NCBI GenBank assembly: GCA_049999725.1
Contig: JBNGIS010038005.1
Coordinates: 1-20,852 of the forward strand
Length of the DNA stretch: 20,852 nt
From: Haplomitrium mnioides
Lineage: Eukaryota > Marchantiophyta > Haplomitriopsida > Calobryales
Direction: 5' to 3'
The notes under the pieces were generated by a model, which saw only the letters and a list, made by a program, of their open reading frames with translations, was not told the DNA's origin and made no database searches. The position numbers and the translations under genes are program-made. Shown one piece after another: positions 7,181 through 16,938 of the stretch. Each line of letters opens with the position of its first letter. Position 1 is the first letter of the stretch.

Positions 7181-9850
7181 AGTTCTTTTTCAAATTTCTT
7201 TTGTATAAATTTTGAATGTTTTAATCAAAATTTCAAATTATAGATATCATTGTTTGTTTTGAAAATATTTAACAACAAATGTCAAGTAAATGTTTCTATA
7301 TTTTTTGTTTGTTGATGCTCATGCTTTTGAAAGATGAAATTATAGAAGTAATATTGTTAAAATACTCATAAGAAAATTTATTTTCAATACAATATGCACT
7401 CAAAGTGAGCTATTTACGCTTTAAAAATCATGATTTTCATGCTAGCAATATTTGTTTGTAAGAAAAAAAAACTATACATATCATTAAAAAGTTGGTTTCT
7501 GAAAGCGAAAAATGAAATAGAAGCTTGTAGCGGTTCCTGGTTGAAAGTAGCGGTTGTTGATCAATGATTACTCTTGTTGGAACAATGATGGTTGATCAAT
7601 CACTTTTACAAAATAAGTAATTAGGAAATCACTCTCTTAAGTCTTAGTCTACTTTTTAATACTATAGCAATCACTTTTAGTATTGAGTATGTCAAATTGT
7701 GATCATGTAGCCACTCTTGAAGAAGAGCTTTGGTCTATTATTAATATGATGAAGTGATATTCTTATCACTAAAAAGGTTAAAAGATGATTGGGAGATATT
7801 TTTTTATTGAGACAACTGTTACAATGGTCGCTCCACCACTTACATATAAAAAGTGCTAAAACAATCACTATCAAAGAGTATAATATAGCTTGCCTATTTG
7901 TGATCGACTAGCCAATCTTAGGACAATACCTGTTGAATGATGATTGGATGATCATACTCTACTTTAAAGATTTTTCTAGCACTCACTCTTACTGCACTCA
8001 AGCACATTTATCGGCATAAATGTCATAGTGATCTTGGCAAAACATGATTCAATAATTAGTCTTCTTGATTCTCACAATGATTTGGTGATCATATATGTGT
8101 CTAGCTATGCTTTGATTACGTTATTAAAGTTTAGTACTCAACCATTGATCATTCTCTATTTCTTAAATTTTTTCAACTAGTCATGTTTCTATTTTTACAA
8201 ACAACTTCTTGTAAGAGACTAGTACAAGAGGAAACCATCAACAATCCGACTAATCCAAGGTATTATAAGCATTTTAGTAATTCACATTTGCATATATTGG
8301 CTGATGTGGTTGCTTGTCTGTCGTCTATTGTTTTAGCAGTGTATGTGAAATGATGGAGAAAATTCAACAATTGCTTTCCGTTACTTGATCATAATAATTG
8401 TGGGCATTGAAACATGAATGCATATTGTGTTGAAAGATTAATACAAGACAAAGTGGTATATTTGATGTTAAAGCATTCAAAAAGTGTCACAAAATAGGAA
8501 AAATAATGGAACAATAGATTTGTTAACTTATTTTCATGATAACATCATTGTATAAAATATTCAAGCAATTAATAAGAAACATATTTACACAATGTGGGTG
8601 TGGGCTTGCCGACAATGCCTTTGAAGTTATATTCTAGAATCCTTGCCTATGTAGAGCTAGAGGTAGAACATAAAGAGTTCATATTTGAATATGTTTGCAA
8701 TTTTTAGTATTGTCTCTCTACTTACAACGATAATTCAAGAAATTGTCTCATATCATTGGTAGTGCATTATAAGTCAGACTTTTCTATCCATCGTACGTCT
8801 ACTAAACCATGTGCAATACACTCTTTATGACATGCATTGTCTACAATTAAATCAAGCTTCAATAGAAAATCCAACATGAAACAAGACTCCTACCTTCCAA
8901 AGATTATCAAGACAAAGAACAGAAAAAGAGCTAAACAATTTGTGCACACATTGAATTTTCAAATCTTTTCCTAATTAAAGTATACATGTTTGAAGTTTTA
9001 CTACTTGTACAATGACAACCTGTATCATTTAAGAATCAAGATCAGAGATATGCCAAAGTCGATAATTATGACTTGTCATGTAAATTGTGTGAAAGTGATG
9101 AATTTGGGAGAGTCTCTGCAATAGTACTGTTACTAAGAAGAATTGAATTATTAGTGGGTATTCTCTTTGTATGTGGAGAGGTTTACACGGAATAGAATTG
9201 TATTAACTCTTGGATAGTGGAATTGGATAACTCAAGAGTATGATGAACATCAATTAAAAGGGAGAATTCAATGAATTTTTTCTTTTGTTTTTTCTCATTA
9301 GTTTTCAAATGGCGTGGTTCTTGAAGCTAAGTTCTTGCTGGTTTTTACTTGGTGACTGAGAAAAAGATTTAAACTTAATAATTGAGCAAAAAAAACAAAG
9401 ATAATGATCATGATTTTGGTTTAGCTGCAAATTTCATAATACCGCATTAAGATATAAAATAATTGTGCCAGAAGTTGAATGCAGATTGTAGTTGATGTCA
9501 AATTTACCAATGGATTCTATTTCTTTGTTAGTGTCATAAAATTTGAGTCTCCTACTTATTGAGCGAAAGTCATAGTCTAGACAATCACATAGTATAAATA
9601 GCATTTAAGCTACTTACTATGAATTCCTCACCTCAAATCTTTTTTACCACTTCTTGGTACTACAAACTATTCCTTCACTATTGTAGTTTGGCCATCAATG
9701 GACATGGATGCTTAGCCGTTACAAGCTCATATAATGCTTACAAAGCAAAAATGATAAGTATACTAAGTATACTCAATTTTGTGTTGTATAGTATTCAAGA
9801 TAGCAAGTGAATCCATATAATTATATTGCGGATCTATGGTGCTATTAACT
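7181..9850. other. Long AT-rich intergenic DNA, nothing definite
   Basis: I find no gene, structural RNA or element boundary that I can support. A segment near 8590-8840 has short open stretches on both strands interrupted by stops, perhaps remnants of a transposon protein, but no motif is recognisable. A sequence at about 7512-7558 resembles one at about 10238-10285. Confidence 0.5.
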
Positions 9851-9854
9851 GCTA

Positions 9855-9990
9855 GAATAAGAAGTCCATGAGCACATGGGCTTTAGCAATTTATGCACAT
9901 ATAGGCTTTAGGGTTCTTGTTCAGAGTCTTTGCATGCATGGCCTGCAACTATTACAGTATGCATAGTCTAGTTCAAAGTCCATACATACA
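9855..9990. repeat. Degenerate cluster of the 24-bp repeat
   Basis: Repeated cores include AGTCCATGAGCACATGGGCTT, a TTATGCACATATAGGCTT core 24 bases later, and further GCATGCATGG and AGTCCATACATACATATG forms. The spacing is close to 24 bases in the left half and irregular in the right half. Confidence 0.65.
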
Positions 9991-10700
9991 TATGCATCCA
10001 AGTTTGCTTGTATTTTTTTTTCATAAAATATGTATATTTTTATTTAATTTATTATGAATTTAGTATATTCACAATAGTATGATGTTCTAATAAAATATTT
10101 TATTAAAAAATCTTTTTTTATAAAGTGTTTATCTTAAAGAGAATTTTAAAAATATAATCTCTATGTAAATTACACTATTCATATTTTAAAAATATTTTTT
10201 TTGCAAATTATAAAAACTAGCTATTTGCTATTGCCAAATAAAACAAGAACTTATTTGCGGTTCTTGGTTCAAAGTACCAGTTGCTATGTGACATCACTTG
10301 TAATACATGAAGCAAGCTCTCAATGCCCTGTTTGCTGATTTTTCCCAAAGAATTTTCATATACCTCTATATCTTTGCCTGCAATTTGTTTGTTTCATATA
10401 CTCATTAAATTAAAAAAAAAAAATCTTTTTTATACTGAGTATTCTTCAAAAATTTGTAAAGAAAAAAAAGTTCTTGCAAGAAGGTAAGCATTGTTGAATA
10501 GAATATACTCAAAATACATTCAAATATTTTTTAAATATTTTAAAGTTTCAAATAAAAATTGCTAAGACCAACATTTGATCAAAACACACAAAATTTATTA
10601 GAGACACAGTTAATTAAACAAAGACACGTGGGCACACATAAACTTCATCACTTACAATTTTCAAATATATGTTTTTAACTTCTACCTATTTCTTCAAAGG
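9991..10700. other. Very AT-rich DNA, no gene seen
   Basis: Poly-A and poly-T runs and TTTTAAA-type sequences dominate. No coding frame or RNA gene is visible. The segment near 10238-10285 resembles one near 7512-7558. Confidence 0.5.
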
Positions 10701-10717
10701 ATGAAAACTAAACAAGA

Positions 10718-11185
10718 ATGGCCTTACGCGTATGGACTTCAATACATATATATTCGAAACACAATCTCTTTAAATCAAAATCAAACAAGGACTCCTATGC
10801 GCGTATAAAGTCCATCTCTCATAGCTTACATATATGTACTCTACAAATCAAAATCAAACAAGTGGCGCTTGAAAGTTTGTTGCTTATACAATTCATCTAA
10901 GTATTCAAAAGATTAAAAATATTAATGACGCTCATGCCAACATGGACTTTGTTGCTTATACATTTAATTTGTACTCAAAAGATTAAAAAAAATTAACAAA
11001 ATTCATGCTTGCATGGAATTTTTTGCTTATATATTTCATCCAAACATTCAGAAGATAAAAACATTAATGATGTTCATGACTGTATGGTGTTGTATTTACA
11101 TTTCATCTAAGTACTCATAAGATAGAAAAATTAATGATGACCATTCGTGCATGGACTTTGTTGCTTATATATTTCATTAGAGTAC
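10718..11185. repeat. Tandem repeat of about 70-72 bp containing the palindromic core
   Basis: The landmark GTTGCTTATA or a close variant starts at about 10879, 10951, 11022, 11089 and 11160, giving spacings of 72, 71, 67 and 71. Each unit contains a form of CATGCCAACATGGACTTT, then GTTGCTTATA-CATTTCATCTAAGTACTCA, then AAGATTAAAAA-TTAATGA. The first part (10718-10870) has more loosely arranged units with TTACGCGTATGGACTT and CCTATGCGCGTATAAAG cores. Confidence 0.75.
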
Positions 11186-11610
11186 TTAGAAGTTCTCATC
11201 ACTCATGGTCGCAAGGTCTTCAAAGCAAACAACTTGTATATTATCTTTTTTTTATCAAAAACTATTCATTGAAATACATATGGGTTTTTATTCCAACTAG
11301 TACATCACTTGGTTGCTTCCACTAAAATATTGTTCTCTTTAGAATAGATGCTATCTTCTGCAACTAAAGATTGAAAAGCCTACCAATGAATGAGGGCGGG
11401 ATTTCTTTTCCTAGAGATAACCACTGAATCTCTTGATGCACTTGATGTACTAAAAGAAACAAGCTCGGTATGGTAAGCATATACTATGTGAGACTCAAAA
11501 AAATTAGATGGCAAAGAAGCCATCATCAAAACACATTATCAAATATAGATTGAATTTTACAAATCAACCTCTACAATGATACAATTTCTTATTAATTCAA
11601 ATGCACATTG
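11186..11610. other. AT-rich DNA, no gene seen
   Basis: Short frames only, no recognisable motif. This is flanking DNA to the left of the retrotransposon insertion. Confidence 0.5.
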
Positions 11611-11691
11611 TAATAGTACAACCATAAGGTTGTGCTATTTGTAAAAAATATATACACGAGTTCTAATAGTATAAGCATAAGGTTGTGCTAT
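11611..11691. repeat. Duplicated hairpin-like motif abutting the retrotransposon
   Basis: A TAATAGTAyAAsCATAAGGTT motif followed by GTGCTATT occurs at 11611 and again at 11664, 53 bases apart. In the first copy AATAGTACAACC and GGTTGTGCTATT form 12-base arms with one mismatch around a 4-base loop. The second copy is cut by the retrotransposon directly after GCTAT. Confidence 0.6.
11687..11691. repeat. Left target-site duplication
   Basis: GCTAT directly before the TG of the left LTR. It pairs with GTTAT after the right LTR; one C/T difference is consistent with later mutation. Confidence 0.8.
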
Positions 11692-12711
11692 TGTCACTCC
11701 CTTGTTTCTGCCCTTAACCTTCACAGTCGCCTCTTTGGACGTAGGGGAGGACAACTTACGGGGATTCAGGCTCTTTTCTGAGATGGCCCCTTACCAGTTA
11801 ACGCCTTAAGGCTTTAAGGATTCTTGCTTTCCTTGCTAGCCTTTGGTTCACCACTTACTCTCTTCGGACTTCACTACAATCACTCATTCATAACTCAGGT
11901 CAGTATTCTCCACACTCAATCTTCTTTGTGTAATTTTGTCCGTGTATTCCAAGGACCAAAACTCGAGGTCATGTCACCTTATGTGTAATTGGAACAATTA
12001 CAGAAGTCTGGACTCCCCCTTTCAGAGTTGTCACAGATCGAGTACAACAGATCTCAACTATCCTAAGATGAATGAATCACAAAACTATACCACATGATTA
12101 TAACCAGAGAGCATTTCCCCCTAAGATCATTTCGTTGTCACAGGGACTGCATTCCCCCTTTCCGAGTTGTCTCAGGGTCTGCTCAACTATCCTGATATAT
12201 TGGATACTACTCTACTGCATGAACTCACATGCAAAATGAGAATCTAACTACACTTCAATACACCAACTATTTACACTATATACTGTGAATAGGAACAGAG
12301 TCCTTGAAAACCTCTAGACAGATCCATCAATTGACTTCCCTTCTAAATCCTTCGTTGCCTTACCGTCTGCAGCCCAACACTCACCACTCATGCACCCTTA
12401 TCCAAATAGTTTTCATACTTGCCTCGCAAGAAGTCCTGACTTTACTTCCTCAGGCTAGGAAGAGGATTTATTTTAGTTCCACCTCTAGAAAAGCACAGTC
12501 CTCCTGACTGTAGGTAACCCACTCCACTCCAAGCCTTGAGGAGTCTTACTCCGCAGTACGTGGGTACTAACGCAGCCCCCCACTTGAGATTAAATACAGA
12601 GTGTATTCCGAACACTCTGGGGTGATACTCCCGCACAAAGAATGGCATAGACAACTCCAAGCTCCTCACTCGGCAGCCTCTCCCGAATTCATAACTGGCT
12701 TAATCCCTTCT

Positions 12712-13160
12712 AGACCCCCATATCAGTAACCACCCACCCAGGTCTGCCTTCAAGGATGAGGTCACCTGGATCTCCCTCCAGTCCTCCTTTGAATCCCTCG
12801 GATCCCCTGAGCATGTAACTCTACTTCATGTGATCTTCTCAATGAATTCTAACTCCAGCCGCCCCTCGTTGCAATTTCCTTGTCCTCAGATCATGATGCT
12901 CCTACATAGAGAATGCAAAAACGACCCCAAGTCCTCCTATGGTGGCCTCTTCCAAAGTCTTAGTTGACCAGAATTCAATCGAGACCCCGTATCAGTAACC
13001 CTCCACCCGGGTTCGCCTGCAAGGATGAGGTCACCTGGATCTCCCTCCAGTCCTCCTTTGAATCCCACGGATCTCCTGAGCGTATAACTTTGCTTCATGT
13101 GGTCTTTTCAATGAACTCTCAATCCAGCCTCCCCCTCGTTGCGATTCCCCTTCGCATGCA
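12712..13160. repeat. 270-bp tandem repeat in the left LTR, about 1.7 copies
   Basis: The unit starts AGACCCC-TATCAGTAACC, followed by AAGGATGAGGTCACCTGGAT and CTCCCTCCAGTCCTCC, at 12712 and again at 12982, exactly 270 bases apart. The second copy loses similarity after about CTCGTTGCGATTCC near 13148. Confidence 0.88.
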
Positions 13161-13569
13161 GTCACCTCGCGCCCTAAGATTACTTGTGCATCAACCCCTC
13201 TTAGAATCGACGTTCTTCGATATATACCCCCCTCGAACGATCGTCGTGTCTCCCCGCGAACCCCGGCGTCCTTCATTTGAATTCGTTAATCTAGTTAGGC
13301 TCATAACGGGAAATGTCAATGTGTGGCTTCAATGGTCGTTAATCTTGTTACCATAGAAGATAGGCGCGCGCCGCGTGTCCCGTTAGTTGGTCGAGAAATG
13401 ATAAAGTACAATGATAACATGGCATCGAAGGAATCTTGCGGATAGAGATTCCGTAGATTCTCATGGAGCCAGGTCCGAAGAGTCCTTCGGAAAAGAGTTT
13501 CGAAGCACCCCGCGGAACCTTGTCTACGGAATCTCAGCGAATTCTCGTGCAGATTCCTAGTTATCCTCC

Positions 13570-13915
13570 GCGTGCCACATCGTCCGCTGCACCGCCGTCC
13601 GATGCTGCCCCGCAAGGGAGTAGGCTGACCATCACTTTGTTTTTTCCTTCCGAAGTTGACCCGCTCGCGGCCCGAGATCCGATGAACTTTCCCTTGCTGG
13701 CACGTGTCCTCTGACTTGCCCGAGGTTCCCTAAATCGCCATGTCATCCGCAAGGCGCCGTTCGACGCCGCCTCGCAAAGGGGTAGGCTGACTGTCGACTG
13801 ACTCCTTTCTGCAGTTGACCTTTGGAATCCTCTCCTCGCTTCTCAGAGCGCCACGTCGTCCAAAGGGCGCCGCCCGACGCCGCTCTGCAAAGGGGTAGGC
13901 GAACCATCGCGTTGA
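13570..13915. repeat. Three copies of a GC-rich module in the left LTR
   Basis: Each copy reads roughly GCCAC-TC-TCC, then CGCCG-CCGACGCCGC, then CAAAGGGGTAGGCTGACC. The CGCCG cores begin at 13593, 13755 and 13868. The right LTR has the matching set at about 19070-19405, where the third copy has lost about eight core bases. The CCACGTCA/CCACGTCG sequences resemble the ACGT core bound by plant bZIP factors, so the module may belong to the promoter; that role is inference. Confidence 0.65.
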
Positions 13916-14251
13916 CCCTTCTTCCGATGTTGACCCGTGAACTACAAACTCCTTCGTCCACGTTTCTGAATCGCTCCACGGACTCCCAACGCTCACCACG
14001 TCATCCGAAGAGCCGATGCGGACTCCCTTCTCTCTTTGCCGGTCCCGTCAACGACTTATCTCCCTTTCGGCTCTTCTTTGCTCTTCCTCTTGACAGATCC
14101 CCGTTAATTCGCCCTTTCGGCTTCCTTGGTTCTTCTTTGGTTGGAACATTGATGAATCACCCTTCCGGCATCTTCTGTCTTCCTTCGGAAAGACCCACGC
14201 TATGTCACCCTTTCAGCGCTTCCTCAAAGATCCCCGTTTGGACTCTTCGCG

Positions 14252-14328
14252 GATCCCTCTTAAGTGGGGTTCCCACATCGTAAGAGGGATCAGAACCACT
14301 TTAAGTGGAATCTCCACTTAGGAAGGCG
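14252..14328. repeat. Nested inverted repeats in the left LTR
   Basis: GATCCCTCTTA (14252-14262) pairs perfectly with TAAGAGGGATC (14281-14291), and the loop holds a further GTGGG/CCCAC hairpin. Directly after, CCACTTTAAGTGGA and TCCACTTAGGAAGGCGG form a second near-palindrome. The right LTR copy (19733-19813) has a better second hairpin, CCACCTTAAGTGGA against TCCACTTAAGAAGGTGG at 19780-19813. Confidence 0.7.
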
Positions 14329-14926
14329 GCTTCCCGTAGACCCGCGGGCTCCCTGGAGCTGCCACGTTTCCATGGATTTGCGGATTCGAAGAATGAGTTG
14401 GATCGGCCCTTGCAAGCGTACTTCTGCTTGCGAGATCGAGGCGTCCCTCTTCTCTGGCCTTGCACACCCTTGTGACGATCTTAGTTCCTCATTTCTTCCC
14501 CAATTCTTGATTCCCGATTGTTGGCCGCTGCAGGACATGTCCGCGATCTGCCTCCCCTGATTGCCTTTGGATGTCAGCTTGTGGATTCGTTCTTTCTTCT
14601 CAGATCACTTCGCATGGATTGGTCGCTTCCTTCTCCCCTGCTTGACCACGATCCCCGCATTCTCCTTGAGGCTCACGGCTTCCCGCTGTCCTGCTTCGGA
14701 TTTTGAAATGGGACCCCTCCTCTGGCTGGCGATCACTGCCCTCTTCTCATCCTCCCGCCATGATCCTGTTTCCCTCCTAGGAATCATGCGTCCTGCTCTT
14801 AACTATCTGTTTGAGAGTAATCCGTCGTTCCTGAGAGACCTTCACACTTGCTAAGGGTCATTGGTTCAGAATTACTTTCGATTTACTGAATTCTGCCTCA
14901 GTGCTTCAAATCACTGGCTGACATAA

Positions 14927-14938
14927 CTCCCCCTTTAG
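14927..14938 (-). promoter_or_regulatory. Polypurine tract
   Basis: The minus strand reads CTAAAGGGGGAG, then TTA, then the TGTCAG start of the left (3') LTR. An A/G run ending a few bases before the LTR is the standard primer for plus-strand DNA synthesis, and it confirms the minus orientation. Confidence 0.82.
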
Positions 14939-15305
14939 TTGTGAAGCGTCCCCGCAAACAACCTTCGTCTCCCTTCTCTGCTGGTTGCCTCATATGAGTG
15001 GTAGTTGGTCAGTCTCCTTAACTGCTGCAAAAATTCCCCTAAAACGCCCTCCCTACGAAACACACACACATACGCATAATCTTACCTTCGCTGGCTGGGC
15101 ACCTTTGATGGAGTCATAGTTGGGCCCTCTCCCTTCTCCTTTTGATTCTCAGCCATCTTCTCTTGGTGCTCTGTTCTATCACAGGTATATATTTCGATTT
15201 GGTTGACAGACCCTACACCCTCCTCCGACAGATCCTCCTTTTGTCGCTTCCCTGGATCTCACACAAAAGTTGCGCCTCCAAATTTCAGTTTGAGGCGGTT
15301 GCAGG
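14939..15305 (-). other. Internal non-coding region with a short ATG frame and 5' splice-like site
   Basis: Between the end of the gag-frame extension and the polypurine tract I see no pol domain. On the minus strand an ATG at 15156 opens a short hydrophilic frame (MAENQKEKGEGPTMTPSKVP) that reaches CGAAG|GTAAGATT at about 15085, a good 5' splice-site match. A CA/GT microsatellite lies at about 15057-15070. It may be a leftover of a spliced RNA or a captured host fragment; this is weak. Confidence 0.35.
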
Positions 15306-15306
15306 A

Positions 15307-16850
15307 TCAGTGCAGCCACAACCTTGGCTGCATTCTTCTCTGATCCGGGTGACTACCCTCAGTTCTAGGATTTCTTGGCTGGCCCTTCTCCTCTAGCATT
15401 GGTGCAGGTACAACATACACATAGGCACGACCCATAGAACTTGTAAACATAAAACTATATACAATTCTGGCGGTGGTGAGACTCCCCATAACAATTTCCT
15501 CCCTGACAGCAAGATCCTTTGGCTGGCTCAAGTCGAGCTCTCTCCCGGATTTGAGATCGGTTTCTCCTTATAGTAATTCCGGATCCTCCGAGTCGCAACT
15601 GCATATTTTGATTATCATGCATTCCTCCACTTGAGGAGTTCCCAACTCGACAACACGTGGCGGTTGCTCATCATGACTACCCCCAGTCGGGCACACCGAT
15701 GTCGACCCCCTTCCTAGCTCAGGTTCGAGGCTCGACTCACATTGGTCTTACGGGGGCTCCTCCTCTTGCGGTTCAGACGGTCTAGTTATGTACTCGCCTT
15801 CTTGCTCCATTTGGATCTTTCCTTGGTCTCCTAGCATACGCATGGATCCTTCTTCATCCGACTCTGATTCTCCCGCCTCAGCCCGATCGATGCAAGGCGT
15901 AAGATTCTGCACCGTGACCCAGGATGTTCCTGCCTTCTCAACCACATCCGGATCGCCTAGTAATTGCCGCCCTATGACATACTTTAGGGCCTCTTCGTCT
16001 ACGCTCTCCTTATGAGCCTCCTCTAAGGCACCACCCAATTCTCTCTCCTCTTTCGGCTCTGTCGGTTGAAACCAAGTAGGGTCCTCCGCATCATATTCAA
16101 AATCACTCATGGGTGTCCACACCTGTTTCATAGATTTTTTAGCCTTTCGCGTGTTTTTGCCCTTGCTCTTCTGGTGGGGTTTGGATTTTTCCTTGGCCCT
16201 TACGTGATAACAATCCTCAAAGGCAGAGGTTTCCTCCTTTGTCCAGACTGCTTCCTCCTCTTCATACTGGGAGTGTACTGCAATTGGATATTCATACTTC
16301 TGCCTCCATGGTTCCAGGCAATTGAGGGAAACATGTCCAAGCTGGCCACAATTCCAGCACATCATAACGATTCTCTTCAGTAGTCTGGTTGCAACCCATT
16401 CATCTGATTGTTCAGCTCTCTCAAGATTTGGCATGATGCTCGCAAGAAGGGCCTGCATCACCTCTATCTTTGAACTTAATTCCATTATGTGCGCCTCCTC
16501 TCCTTTGGCAGCCCTCTTGATCTTTCGCTTCTTTCCTTGATTCTTCTTTCTGGAAGACTTCTGATCATTGGAGCTATTGCTATCGGAGTCGCTGTCACTT
16601 CCCACGTTAGATGCAAAGCTCTTTAGTGCCCTCCTTGCTTGAACTATTAGAGTAGCATTCTGACACATACTTTGTCTATCTCTTCCTTCAACCACGGCCA
16701 TGGCCCATTGCCACAGTTGAGGGAAAAAACTTTACTCCCTTCCTTCCGCCACTCTTCCTTAACAAGCTCAACCTCCCAGTTGCTCTGTTTCTCAGGAGTG
16801 GTTTTCTTACAACTGAATTGAGTATCAAGTGCACCAAGCAATATCTCTCA
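15307..16850 (-). pseudogene. Decayed gag with one CCHC zinc knuckle
   Basis: Gag forms the particle that packages retroelement RNA. The longest open part runs from the ATG at 16701 to TAA at 15750-15748, 317 codons. From its N-terminus it has a Ser/Asp-rich, then Lys/Arg-rich stretch (about residues 34-68), a helix, and CWNCGQLGHVSLNC (about residues 114-127), a perfect CX2CX4HX4C RNA-binding knuckle. A charged C-terminal region follows. The ATG at 16701 is probably not the real start. Upstream, another frame from about 16840 reads KKTTPEKQSNWEVELVKEEW, and the two meet at a T run (plus strand 16734-16739), so a one-base loss there would explain the break. Downstream the same frame continues to a TGA at 15306-15308, interrupted only by TAA at 15750 and one near 15570. 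No DTG/DSG protease motif or reverse transcriptase motif appears. Confidence 0.82.
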
Positions 16851-16913
16851 TTTGGGTTGGTCTCAGGTTTCTCCAAACCTTTGGCCTTCAAACCTCAGGT
16901 TTTCAAGCCTTTG

Positions 16914-16931
16914 GCCCTCCCTCTAGCGCCA
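16914..16931 (-). promoter_or_regulatory. Primer binding site
   Basis: On the minus strand, seven bases after the end of the right (5') LTR, the sequence is TGGCGCTAGAGGGAGGGC. It begins with TGG, the complement of the CCA end of tRNAs, at the expected distance. TGGCGC starts are common in plant Ty3/gypsy-type elements. I cannot name the primer tRNA. Confidence 0.72.
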
Positions 16932-16938
16932 AAAATTA

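Larger units (their letters stand above)
11692..14923 (-). repeat. Left LTR (3' LTR of the minus-strand element), 3232 bp
   Basis: Runs from TGTCACTCCC to ...GGCTGACA, with 5-base inverted ends TGTCA/TGACA. It aligns along its whole length with 16939-20407. It contains two copies of a 270-bp internal repeat, three copies of a GTAGGCTGACC-bearing module and a strong inverted repeat near 14252-14328. Many open frames occur on both strands because of its GC-rich composition, but none resembles a protein, so I call no gene in it. Confidence 0.93.

Noticed and set aside
8590-8840. Possible decayed coding segment
   Set aside because: Both strands give short protein-like runs (for example CHKECIAHGLVDVRWIEKSD on the minus strand) broken by stops, and no family could be recognised.
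13217-13230. TATATA on the minus strand of the left LTR as the element's promoter
   Set aside because: The right LTR has GTTATACATC at the matching place, so the box is not conserved. I cannot place the transcription start with any confidence.
12442-14854. Many open frames of 60-150 codons in the left LTR
   Set aside because: They occur on both strands, follow from GC-rich composition with few stops, and resemble no protein. Several are disrupted or altered at the same place in the right LTR.
15788-16540. Plus-strand frames opposite gag
   Set aside because: They overlap the well-supported minus-strand gag and have no features of their own.
16914-16931. Naming a specific tRNA for the primer binding site
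   Set aside because: TGGCGCTAGAGGGAGGGC clearly fits a tRNA 3' end in its first bases, but I could not match the rest to one tRNA without a database.
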